NCBI GenBank assembly: GCA_003978675.1
Contig: QNYP01000023.1
Location: forward strand, 1-16,220
Direction of reading: 5' to 3'
Length of the DNA stretch: 16,220 bases
Source: Hydrogenothermus sp.
GTDB taxonomy: Bacteria > Aquificota > Aquificia > Aquificales > Hydrogenothermaceae
Shown here: in pieces, positions 1 to 6,795 of the stretch
Layout of the letters: every line of letters begins with the position of its first letter
Numbering within the stretch: position 1 is the first letter of the stretch
Position numbers and translations under genes: made by a program
Notes under the pieces: generated by a model
Told to the model about the DNA's origin: nothing
What the model saw: only the letters and a program-made list of their open reading frames with translations
Databases searched by the model: none

Positions 1-227
1 TTAGACCTTCTATTTTTAAGATCTTTTCATCAACTTTTTCGTATATACCCTTTGGTTTTGTTATTTCTATTAAAGACTTAATTATCAAATCTCTAAATCT
101 ATTCAGTTTAATACCGCAGGTATAAATAGATTTAGAGATTTGATAATTAAGTCTTTAATAGAAATAACAAAACCAAAGGGTATATACGAAAAAGTTGATG
201 AAAAGATCTTAAAAATAGAAGGTCTAA
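1..227. repeat. Fold-back inverted repeat at left window edge
   Basis: Bases 1-103 are the exact reverse complement of 125-227 (position x pairs with 228-x), leaving a 21-base loop at 104-124. The right arm is coding sequence of the RlmI-like methyltransferase, so the left arm is an antisense copy of it. The repeat begins at the very first base of the window. The frame of the gene stays sensible through the loop but not into the left arm, so genuine locus sequence probably starts near 104. The likely origin is a template-switch chimera or an assembly artefact. Confidence 0.95.
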
Positions 228-904
228 AGCAAAATAAAGAACAAACAATTTATGGAGAAGTTCTAGAGAATATTCAAGTAATTGAAAACTCTTTGAAATT
301 TGTAGCTTCAATAAAACAAGGACAAAAAACAGGACTATTTTTAGACCAAAGAAAAAATAGGAAAATTGTATCTTCTTATATTCAAAGGGGATTTAAGATT
401 TTAGATTTGTTCTCAAATTCTGGAGGTTTTGGTATTTACTGTTTGAAAAAAGGAGCAGATTTTGTGGAGTTTGTAGATGTATCACAAGTAGCAGTATCTC
501 AGATAGAAGAAAACTGTAAGCTAAATGATTTTAAAAATTACAAAGCTATTAAAGAAGATGCTTTTGATTACTTAAATAACTTAAATAAGAAATTCAACCT
601 TATAATAATAGACCCTCCTGCTTTTGCAAAAACAAAAAAAGAGAAGGTGGGAGCTATAAAAGGTTTTCAGTTTTTGGTTATAAATTCCATAAAAGCTCTT
701 GAAGAAAATGGATATATTGCAGTATTTTCCTGCTCTCACCATATAACAGAAGAAGATTTAAAAAAAGTTCTTCTATTTGCCAGTCAAAAAACAGGTAAAA
801 GAATAGTTATTATAGAAAAACTTATGCAGGATTTAGACCATCCTTACTTGTTGAACTCACCACCATCTTTTTACCTAAAAGGATTTTTAGTTAAGGTGAT
901 ATGA
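104..904 (+). CDS. RlmI-like 23S rRNA (cytosine-C5)-methyltransferase, 5'-truncated
   Basis: This is a SAM-dependent methyltransferase of the RlmI/COG1092 type, which makes 5-methylcytosine in 23S rRNA. Visible motifs are GQKTGLFLDQR (bases 320-352), the SAM-binding DLFSNSGGF (404-430), DPPAF (611-625), SCSHH (728-742, with the Cys expected for catalysis) and a C-terminal YLKGF. Family members are near 390-400 residues; about 267 codons remain here, so the N-terminal PUA domain and linker are missing. A TTG at 140 could be called as start, but it is not a real one: in-frame codons upstream read QFNTAGINRFRD from 104, which continues the family pattern into the loop of the terminal inverted repeat. 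The stop overlaps the next start as ATGA at 901-904, implying translational coupling with prmC. The family is certain; the exact target base is not. Confidence 0.88.
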   Translation, partial: QFNTAGINRFRDLIIKSLIEITKPKGIYEKVDEKILKIEGLKQNKEQTIYGEVLENIQVIENSLKFVASIKQGQKTGLFLDQRKNRKIVSSYIQRGFKILDLFSNSGGFGIYCLKKGADFVEFVDVSQVAVSQIEENCKLNDFKNYKAIKEDAFDYLNNLNKKFNLIIIDPPAFAKTKKEKVGAIKGFQFLVINSIKALEENGYIAVFSCSHHITEEDLKKVLLFASQKTGKRIVIIEKLMQDLDHPYLLNSPPSFYLKGFLVKVI

Positions 905-1734
905 CTGTAAAAGAAATTCTAGAAATTGCTTACAAAAAGCTAAAAAATGCAGAAATAGAAACTTATATTTTAGATGCCCAGATAATTCTTTCTTACGTTT
1001 TAAAAGTGCCAAAATGGAAATTAATAATAGAAGCAGATAAAAAACTAACTTCTAAACAGCAAAAAGAGTTTTTCAAATTATTAACACTACGAGAGAAAAG
1101 AATTCCGATTGCTTACATATTAAAACAAAAGGAGTTTTTTGGATATAACTTTTATGTAGAAGAGGGAATTTTAATCCCAAGACCTGAAACTGAAATTTTA
1201 GTTGAGATTGTTTTAAACAAGATAAAAGATTTAAATAATCCAATAGGAATAGATATAGGGACAGGTAGCGGGGCTATATGTTTATCACTTTTAAAAGAAA
1301 AAACAAGCCTTCTTATGATTTGCACTGATATTTCACAGAAAGCTGTTAAAATAACACTAAAAAATGCAAAGCTTTTGAATGTAGAAGATAGAGTGAAGAT
1401 AATAAGAACAGATATACTAAAAGGTATAAAAGCAACTGTAGATTTTATAGTTTCAAATCCACCATATATTTCTAGAGAAGAATATGAAACACTACAACCT
1501 GAAGTAAAAAAAGAGCCTAAAGAGGCACTTATAGCTGAAAAAGGTGGTATATTCTTCTATGAAGAGATAATAAATCAAGGTAGGGATTTGCTAAGAGACA
1601 AGGGTTTTTTTGCCTTTGAAGTTGGGTATAATCAAGCCCAAAAAGTAGCAAATCTATTAACAAATATAGGCTTTAAAACCGAAATATATAAAGACCTTGC
1701 AGGAATAAATAGGGTAGTAATAGGAGAAAAATAA
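901..1734 (+). CDS. prmC: Peptide chain release factor N5-glutamine methyltransferase
   Basis: PrmC (HemK) methylates the glutamine of the GGQ motif in release factors RF1 and RF2 and so speeds translation termination in the cytoplasm. The 277-residue protein has the usual layout: a helical N-terminal substrate-binding domain (about 1-75), the LIPRPETE segment at 91-98, the SAM-binding IDIGTGSGAI around 117-126, and the diagnostic NPPY at 186-189 that holds the target glutamine. Length is normal for the family. The start shares ATGA with the upstream methyltransferase stop, and its TAA shares a base with the murA ATG (TAATG), so the three genes look like one translationally coupled operon. 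No odd residues were seen. Confidence 0.96.
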   Translation: MTVKEILEIAYKKLKNAEIETYILDAQIILSYVLKVPKWKLIIEADKKLTSKQQKEFFKLLTLREKRIPIAYILKQKEFFGYNFYVEEGILIPRPETEILVEIVLNKIKDLNNPIGIDIGTGSGAICLSLLKEKTSLLMICTDISQKAVKITLKNAKLLNVEDRVKIIRTDILKGIKATVDFIVSNPPYISREEYETLQPEVKKEPKEALIAEKGGIFFYEEIINQGRDLLRDKGFFAFEVGYNQAQKVANLLTNIGFKTEIYKDLAGINRVVIGEK

Positions 1735-3026
1735 TGCAAGAAACAAAAGAACTGAAAGAAATATTTATTATTGAAGGGGGAATTCCATTAGAGGGTAAAG
1801 TCCAAATATCTGGAGCTAAAAATTCTGCTCTTCCTAATATGGTTGCTTCTATATTAACTGATGAACCAGTTATTTTGGAAAATGTTCCAGATTTGTTAGA
1901 TACAAGAAATATGATTGAAATACTTAATAAAATAGGTATTTCTTCACATTTTGAAGATGGAAAGCTTAGTCTTGTTTTTAATAAGGCTCCAAATCCAGAA
2001 ACTGATTATAAACTAGTTCAAAAAATGAGAGCTTCTATTCTTGTTCTAGGAGCTTTAACTGCCAGATTTGGATATGCAAAGGTTTATATGCCAGGAGGGT
2101 GTTCTATAGGATACAGACCTGTTGATTTGCATATAAATGCTTTAGAAAAAATGGGAGCTAAAATAGAAATAGATCATGGATATATTACAGCAAAGGCTCC
2201 AAATGGATTAAAAGGAACTATTATAGATTTTCCTAAAAAAACAGTTACAGGAACAGAAAATATAATGATGGCTGCTACCCTTGCAAAAGGAAAAACAGTA
2301 ATAAAAAATGCTGCCAAAGAACCAGAGGTGGTTGATTTAGCTAATCTACTTATAAAAATGGGAGCTAAAATATCAGGAGCAGGAACAGATACCATAATTA
2401 TAGAAGGAGTAAACAAACTACAATCTGCAAGACATACAATTATTCCAGATAGAATAGAAGCAGGAACTTTTGTTATTTTATCAGCTCTAACAGGAGGAAG
2501 AATATATATAGAGAACTATCCTAAAAAATATCTTACGTATTTTGAAAAAACTTTAGAAGAAATAGGTATATCTGTAGTTCCAGTGAATAATAAAACTGTA
2601 ATAGTAAGAAGAGAAAGAGACTTAAAGCCTACTTATGTGGAAACTAGAGAATATCCATATTTTCCAACAGATTTACAAGCACAAATGATGGTTTTACTTT
2701 GTTTTGCGAATGGAGTTTCTAAGATAAAAGAAAATATATTTGAGAATAGATTTATGCATGTGCCAGAACTAAAGAGAATGGGGGCTAAAATAGATGTAGA
2801 TACAAAAAACCAGATAGCAACGATAAATAAAATAGATAAGCTACAAGGTGCAATTGTAAAAGCAACAGACCTTAGGGCTAGTGCAGCAATGGTTATAGCA
2901 GGTTTAGTTGCAGAAGGAACAACAGTTATTGAAGATATTTACCACTTAAGAAGAGGATATGAAAATATAGAAAGTAAGTTAAAAAATTTAGGGGCAAAAA
3001 TTAAAACAGAATATAAAGAAAATTAG
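1734..3026 (+). CDS. murA: UDP-N-acetylglucosamine 1-carboxyvinyltransferase
   Basis: MurA performs the first committed step of peptidoglycan synthesis in the cytoplasm, transferring enolpyruvate from PEP to UDP-GlcNAc. The 430 residues cover the whole two-domain EPT fold. Lys29 in GAKNSALPN corresponds to the PEP/sugar-binding lysine of E. coli MurA (Lys22), and MPGGCSIGYRPVDLH at 119-133 carries the catalytic Cys123 (E. coli Cys115). Because this residue is Cys and not Asp, the enzyme would be expected to be fosfomycin-sensitive. The N-terminus is a few residues longer than in E. coli. A purine-rich AGGAGA lies just before the ATG, inside the end of prmC. The stop overlaps the convergent PilZ gene stop at 3023-3026. 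Confidence 0.97.
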   Translation: MQETKELKEIFIIEGGIPLEGKVQISGAKNSALPNMVASILTDEPVILENVPDLLDTRNMIEILNKIGISSHFEDGKLSLVFNKAPNPETDYKLVQKMRASILVLGALTARFGYAKVYMPGGCSIGYRPVDLHINALEKMGAKIEIDHGYITAKAPNGLKGTIIDFPKKTVTGTENIMMAATLAKGKTVIKNAAKEPEVVDLANLLIKMGAKISGAGTDTIIIEGVNKLQSARHTIIPDRIEAGTFVILSALTGGRIYIENYPKKYLTYFEKTLEEIGISVVPVNNKTVIVRRERDLKPTYVETREYPYFPTDLQAQMMVLLCFANGVSKIKENIFENRFMHVPELKRMGAKIDVDTKNQIATINKIDKLQGAIVKATDLRASAAMVIAGLVAEGTTVIEDIYHLRRGYENIESKLKNLGAKIKTEYKEN

Positions 3027-3652
3027 TCAGAAAATAAAGATATTTTCTTTATTACTTCTTTTTGTCTATCTAGTATGTATTTGAATATTACATCTTCAAC
3101 TTTTTGAGATATATCTGTAAACTGGATACCTATTCTATATGTTCCTGATTCAACTTCTGTAATATAGATAACCTTTCCCTTTAAATCATAAGTTTTTTCC
3201 CTTAGTTCAAGTTTAATACTGTAAATTTGATGTGGCTCTAATTCTCTAATATCTTTTATGATAATCCCTATCCCTTTCTCTGAAATGTCTATAGCTTTTT
3301 CTCTGATATTTTTTATTTCTATATAAACAGGGTAATCTTCTGTTGTTCTAACTCTTATGTATCTTCTTTTTAACTTAGGTTCAACTGCTGCAGTTGGAAA
3401 GGTTGTTATAATTTCTTTTTTATCATATATAATTGCAACAAGTGTATAAACGGTTTCGTTTTCTTGAAAATAAAGCTCCCTTGATTTTGTTAGTGGAAGT
3501 TTTAATTTATCGTTAAAGGACCATATAATTTGTTGTTTATCGAAATCTACATCATGAAGTTCAAGTTTGACTCTAATTGGTATTTCATCGTAAAATGCAT
3601 AAGCTTCTATCTCCTTCTTTTCAAGAATTTTATGGATTAGAGAAGTTTCCAT
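3023..3652 (-). CDS. PilZ-domain protein, probable cyclic di-GMP receptor
   Basis: This 209-residue protein has a C-terminal PilZ domain of about 94-205. Both parts of the c-di-GMP binding signature are present: RxxxR as R96-R100 in KRRYIRVR, and DxSxxG as D122-S124-G127 in DISEKGIG. The N-terminal 90 residues look like the YcgR-N/PilZN-type beta domain that often precedes PilZ, which is a weaker call. There is no signal peptide or membrane segment, so it is probably a cytoplasmic receptor that relays c-di-GMP to a partner such as a flagellar, pilus or exopolysaccharide component; the sequence does not say which. AAAGGAT lies six bases before the ATG. It is convergent with murA (four-base stop overlap) and divergent from dprA by only 25 bases. 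Another c-di-GMP protein is encoded at 12080-13762. Confidence 0.85.
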   Translation of the reverse strand: METSLIHKILEKKEIEAYAFYDEIPIRVKLELHDVDFDKQQIIWSFNDKLKLPLTKSRELYFQENETVYTLVAIIYDKKEIITTFPTAAVEPKLKRRYIRVRTTEDYPVYIEIKNIREKAIDISEKGIGIIIKDIRELEPHQIYSIKLELREKTYDLKGKVIYITEVESGTYRIGIQFTDISQKVEDVIFKYILDRQKEVIKKISLFSD

Positions 3653-3663
3653 ATATTATCCTT

Positions 3664-3669
3664 TATAAT
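3664..3669 (+). promoter_or_regulatory. Candidate -10 box of dprA
   Basis: A perfect TATAAT ends nine bases before the dprA ATG at 3678, so transcription would begin at or within about two bases of the start codon. No Shine-Dalgarno-like sequence precedes the ATG, which fits a leaderless transcript. No good -35 element is visible at 16-18 bases upstream. The call rests on one hexamer in AT-rich DNA. Confidence 0.4.
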
Positions 3670-3677
3670 TATGTGTC

Positions 3678-4751
3678 ATGGAAAATATTATAAAGTATTT
3701 AAACTTATCTTTCACAAAAGATATAGGATGTAAAACAGTTAAGAAAATTTTAGATATTGTAGGTAGTATTGAAAATATATGGGAAAGTCAGGATATATTA
3801 AAAGAAAATTTTACTGAAAAGAATTTAAACAAAATACTAAATGCTTTGGAAAAGCCATATAATGAAACATTAAAGACTTTAGAACTCGCAGAAAAGCAAA
3901 GTGTCAAACTTATTTCTTTAGAAGACCCTGAGTATCCGCAAAGTTTAAAAGAAATTCCTGATCCTCCACTTGTATTATATATAAAAGGTAATTTATCAAA
4001 TTTAGAAAAAAGTATATCAATTGTTGGAACAAGAAAACCATCTAATTATGGAAAAATTGTAGCAAAAGCTATAACTGAATTTTTAGTAGAAAATAGTATA
4101 AATACTGTATCAGGAGGTGCTTTAGGTATAGACAGCATCGTTCATAAAACAACATTAGACAAAAATGGTAAAACGGTTGTAGTTTTGGGAAGTGGTATAG
4201 ATGTGTTATATCCATATTCGAATAAATGGATGTTTGATAAAATTTTAGATAATGGAGGAAGTATAATTTCAGAGTTTCCGTTTGGGACAAAACCTTCTAA
4301 ATTTACATTTCCCCAAAGAAACAGAATTGTAGCAGGTTTATCAGTAGCAACAATTGTCGTAGAAGCTCCAAAAAAATCAGGCTCATTAATTACTGCAGAT
4401 TTGGCAAACCAATATGGAAAAATAGTTTTTTCTGTTCCACACAATATAAATAATCCGAAAGGAGAAGGTTGTAATAAGCTAATTAAAGATGGAGCAAGTG
4501 TTATAACATCTTTTGAAGATATAATACAAGAAATTCCTTATCTTTTTGTAAGGAAAGATAAAAGCTTTGAAAGTTCTTTATCTTCTGTTGAAGAAAAAGT
4601 GTTAGATGCTATAGATGGGCTGGCTTCTTTAGATGAAATTATACAAAAGACATCTCTATCAGTAGAAGAAGTTTTAGAAATATTAACTATTTTAGAGGTT
4701 GAAGGATATATAATTAACCATAATGGTATATACGAAAAACAAAAACTGTAA
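3678..4751 (+). CDS. dprA: DNA-processing protein A (natural transformation, RecA loader)
   Basis: DprA (Smf) binds incoming single-stranded DNA during natural transformation and loads RecA onto it. The 357 residues contain an N-terminal helical region (1-75), then the DprA Rossmann core: GTRKP at 117-121, SGGALGID at 145-152, VVLGSGIDVLYP around 168-179, FPQRNRIVAGLS at 211-222 and GSLITA at 235-240. A winged-helix DprA_WH domain follows at about 301-354. All landmark motifs are intact, so the gene should be functional. There is no clear ribosome site before the ATG. truB follows after 11 bases and is likely co-transcribed. Presence of dprA suggests competence, but no other competence gene lies in this window. 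Confidence 0.95.
   Translation: MENIIKYLNLSFTKDIGCKTVKKILDIVGSIENIWESQDILKENFTEKNLNKILNALEKPYNETLKTLELAEKQSVKLISLEDPEYPQSLKEIPDPPLVLYIKGNLSNLEKSISIVGTRKPSNYGKIVAKAITEFLVENSINTVSGGALGIDSIVHKTTLDKNGKTVVVLGSGIDVLYPYSNKWMFDKILDNGGSIISEFPFGTKPSKFTFPQRNRIVAGLSVATIVVEAPKKSGSLITADLANQYGKIVFSVPHNINNPKGEGCNKLIKDGASVITSFEDIIQEIPYLFVRKDKSFESSLSSVEEKVLDAIDGLASLDEIIQKTSLSVEEVLEILTILEVEGYIINHNGIYEKQKL
3687..3715 (-). promoter_or_regulatory. Candidate sigma70 promoter of the PilZ gene, inside dprA codons
   Basis: On the minus strand, GTGAAA (3715-3710, four of six matches to TTGACA) is followed by a 17-base spacer and a perfect TATAAT (3692-3687). Transcription would start near 3680 and give a leader of about 28 bases carrying the AAAGGAT ribosome site. 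It lies within the first codons of dprA. TATAAT is not rare in DNA this AT-rich, so the spacing is the main support. Confidence 0.5.
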
Positions 4752-4762
4752 ATGGAGAGTAT

Positions 4763-5644
4763 ATGGACGGAATATTATTAGTAGATAAACCATCAGGAAT
4801 AACTTCAAATTATTTAGTTCAAAAAGTAAAAAAACATATTCAAAGTTTAACGGGAAAAACAGTAAAAATAGGTCATACTGGGACTTTAGATTTTTTTGCA
4901 ACAGGATTAATGATTTTAACGATAGGAAAAGCAACTCGTTTTACAGAGTATTTCCAAGGTCTTGATAAGGAATATATAGCGAAAGGTCAGCTAGGGAAAA
5001 TAACTGATACTTATGATATTCAAGGAAAAGTTATAGAAGAAAAAGATTGTAATATAGGGGAAGAAAAACTAAAAAACATAATACTTTCATTTAAAAAAGA
5101 ATATCTTCAATATCCTCCACCATATTCTGCAAAACGAGTAAACGGTAAAAGAGCTTATCAGCTTGCCAAAAAAGGAATAACTCCCAATCTAAGGCCTAAA
5201 AAAGTTAAAATTTACGATATACATGTTATAAACATAGATTTGCCATTTTTTGAAATAAAGGTTTACTGCTCATCAGGAACATATATAAGAAGTTTAGTTA
5301 AAGAAATAGGGGATTTAGCAAGCTGTGGAGCTTATACTGTAGCTTTAAAAAGAACAAAAGTTGATAGTTTCTCTATCGATATGGCTATATCTTTAGATGA
5401 TTTACTAGGAAAGAAATTAGAAGCTATAGAAAGCCTCATAATACCCTTGGATAAGTCCTTGCCGTTTATACCGCAAATTACTTTAGACGAAGGTTTTGAT
5501 GAGAGATTTATAACAGGACAAAGATTTAAGATACCTTTTGATACTTTTGGAATAGTGAAAGTTTTTTCTAAAGATGGAAAATTTTTGGGATTAGGAAAAG
5601 TAAACGAGGAAAAGCTCCTAAAGCCAGAAAAGGTTATAGTTTAG
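4763..5644 (+). CDS. truB: tRNA pseudouridine-55 synthase
   Basis: TruB converts U55 in the T-loop of most tRNAs to pseudouridine. The 293-residue protein begins with the family hallmark GILLVDKPSGITS, has the catalytic segment GHTGTLDFFATGLM at 37-50 with nucleophile Asp43, a conserved Tyr in YSAKRVNGKRAY at 120-131, and CSSGTYIRSL at 168-177. Length matches bacterial TruB with a short C-terminal PUA-like extension. The two residues after the catalytic Asp are Phe-Phe where Pro-Leu is usual; nothing suggests loss of function. GGAG lies five bases before the ATG. The stop overlaps the stop of the small minus-strand ORF at 5641-5644. Confidence 0.96.
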   Translation: MDGILLVDKPSGITSNYLVQKVKKHIQSLTGKTVKIGHTGTLDFFATGLMILTIGKATRFTEYFQGLDKEYIAKGQLGKITDTYDIQGKVIEEKDCNIGEEKLKNIILSFKKEYLQYPPPYSAKRVNGKRAYQLAKKGITPNLRPKKVKIYDIHVINIDLPFFEIKVYCSSGTYIRSLVKEIGDLASCGAYTVALKRTKVDSFSIDMAISLDDLLGKKLEAIESLIIPLDKSLPFIPQITLDEGFDERFITGQRFKIPFDTFGIVKVFSKDGKFLGLGKVNEEKLLKPEKVIV

Positions 5645-5796
5645 AGATTACTTTTTTCTGTGTATATAGAAACTACAGTTCCATCAGGGATAATCATATT
5701 CACTAAATCTATAAATTTATCTTCTATTAAAAGAGTCGCTCCTATTAGAAATATTGATAAAGCTATTACAACCGCTAAAATCATTTTCCTTTCCAT
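5641..5796 (-). CDS. Small membrane-anchored protein, 51 residues, unknown function
   Basis: This short minus-strand frame fills most of the 225-base gap between truB and pyrB. The translation starts MERKM, followed by a hydrophobic stretch at about 6-24 (ILAVVIALSIFLIGATLLI) and a polar tail of 27 residues. The charged N-terminus plus hydrophobic segment is typical of a signal-anchor or uncleaved signal peptide; there is no lipobox Cys. It ends with the same four-base TTAG stop overlap with truB that the PilZ gene has with murA, which supports a real gene end. No convincing ribosome site precedes the ATG at 5796; a second ATG at codon 5 is possible. I do not recognise the family. It could be a chance frame, but the composition and tail do not look random. 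Confidence 0.55.
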   Translation of the reverse strand: MERKMILAVVIALSIFLIGATLLIEDKFIDLVNMIIPDGTVVSIYTEKSNL

Positions 5797-5817
5797 AGTA
5801 ATACAGATTATCGTCAA

Positions 5818-5833
5818 AAAGTTTTAAAACTTT
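5818..5833. promoter_or_regulatory. 16-bp perfect palindrome upstream of pyrB, candidate operator
   Basis: AAAGTTTTAAAACTTT is a perfect 16-base dyad that ends three bases before the pyrB -10 box and so sits between the -35 and -10 positions. It lies between the divergently oriented small ORF (start 5796) and pyrB (start 5870). A protein bound here would block pyrB transcription. AT-rich palindromes arise easily by chance, so this is a candidate only. Confidence 0.35.
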
Positions 5834-5836
5834 AGA

Positions 5837-5842
5837 TATAAT
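5837..5842 (+). promoter_or_regulatory. Candidate -10 box for pyrB-carB
   Basis: A perfect TATAAT lies 27 bases before the pyrB ATG at 5870. The -35 region at 16-18 bases upstream is weak (TCAAAA at best, three of six matches). The leader would be about 20 bases and carries a GGGG run eight bases before the ATG as the probable ribosome site. There is no room for a pyrimidine attenuator hairpin in the leader. Confidence 0.5.
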
Positions 5843-5869
5843 ATATTAAAAATTAAACGGGGCTTATTT

Positions 5870-6778
5870 ATGAAAGACCTTATTTCAGTCAATCAAATAG
5901 GTGAGAAAGAGTTTTATAGAATTTATGAAATTTTTAAAAGCTACAAAGAAAAATATAACAATGGAGAAACAAAACTATCAGATTTAAGAGGCTATTCGAT
6001 ACTACTTCCATTTTTTGAAAACTCAACAAGAACAAGAACCTCTTTTGAGCTTGCAGGTAAAATCCTTGGAGCAGACACAATAAATATTTCCTCAAGTTCT
6101 TCATCTGTTAAGAAAGGAGAAACTCTTTATGACACAATAAAAACACTTGAGGCTATGAGGTCAGATTTCATCGTAATAAGACACTCTATGTCAGGGGCAC
6201 CTTTTATAGTTGCAAAAGAAGTAAAATCAAGAGTTATAAATGCAGGAGACGGAGCAAACGAACATCCATCTCAAGCACTTCTTGATGCTTTTACAATACT
6301 AGAAGAAAAAGGAAGAATAGAAGGCTTAAATATATTAATTGTTGGGGATATTCTCCATAGCAGAGTTGCTCGTTCAGATATAAAGCTATTCTCTAAACTT
6401 GGAGCAAAAGTAAGTATCTGTGGTCCTAAAACTATGCTACCAAGACATTTAGAAGCTTTTGACTTAGACTTTGTTTACACAGATTTAGACCACGCAATAA
6501 AAAACAAAGATGTAGTTATATTTTTAAGAATACAACTTGAAAGACAGTCTAAGCCTTTCTTCTCTACATTAAATGAATATTCTATAAAATATGGACTAAA
6601 CCAAAGGAGAATAAATTTACTTAAAGAAGATGCGATTATAATGCATCCGGGACCAGTAAACAGAGGTGTTGAGCTACAAAGTGAGCTTGTGTATGGAAAC
6701 AGAAGTTTAATATTAGATCAGGTAGAAAATGGATTATTTACAAGAATGGCAATATACAAGTTTTTACTTGAAAATTAA
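5870..6778 (+). CDS. pyrB: Aspartate carbamoyltransferase catalytic subunit
   Basis: PyrB condenses carbamoyl phosphate with aspartate, the second step of de novo pyrimidine synthesis. The 302 residues show the carbamoyl-phosphate motif STRTRTSFE at 52-60, the mobile-loop SSSVKKGET at 77-85, the 104-107 RHSM segment, NAGDGANEHPSQALLD at 124-139, the aspartate-binding LRIQLER at 219-225 and MHPGPVNRG at 258-266. Length is that of a normal catalytic chain. No regulatory subunit gene (pyrI) is in the window. The next gene, 17 bases downstream, is half of carbamoyl-phosphate synthetase, which makes its substrate, so co-transcription makes metabolic sense. Confidence 0.97.
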   Translation: MKDLISVNQIGEKEFYRIYEIFKSYKEKYNNGETKLSDLRGYSILLPFFENSTRTRTSFELAGKILGADTINISSSSSSVKKGETLYDTIKTLEAMRSDFIVIRHSMSGAPFIVAKEVKSRVINAGDGANEHPSQALLDAFTILEEKGRIEGLNILIVGDILHSRVARSDIKLFSKLGAKVSICGPKTMLPRHLEAFDLDFVYTDLDHAIKNKDVVIFLRIQLERQSKPFFSTLNEYSIKYGLNQRRINLLKEDAIIMHPGPVNRGVELQSELVYGNRSLILDQVENGLFTRMAIYKFLLEN

Positions 6779-6795
6779 ATGGAGGTTTTACTTTA

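Noticed and set aside
140..142. TTG at 140 as the true start of the first gene
   Set aside because: Conserved-looking codons continue upstream to 104, there is no ribosome site, and the protein would lack over 120 residues of its family.
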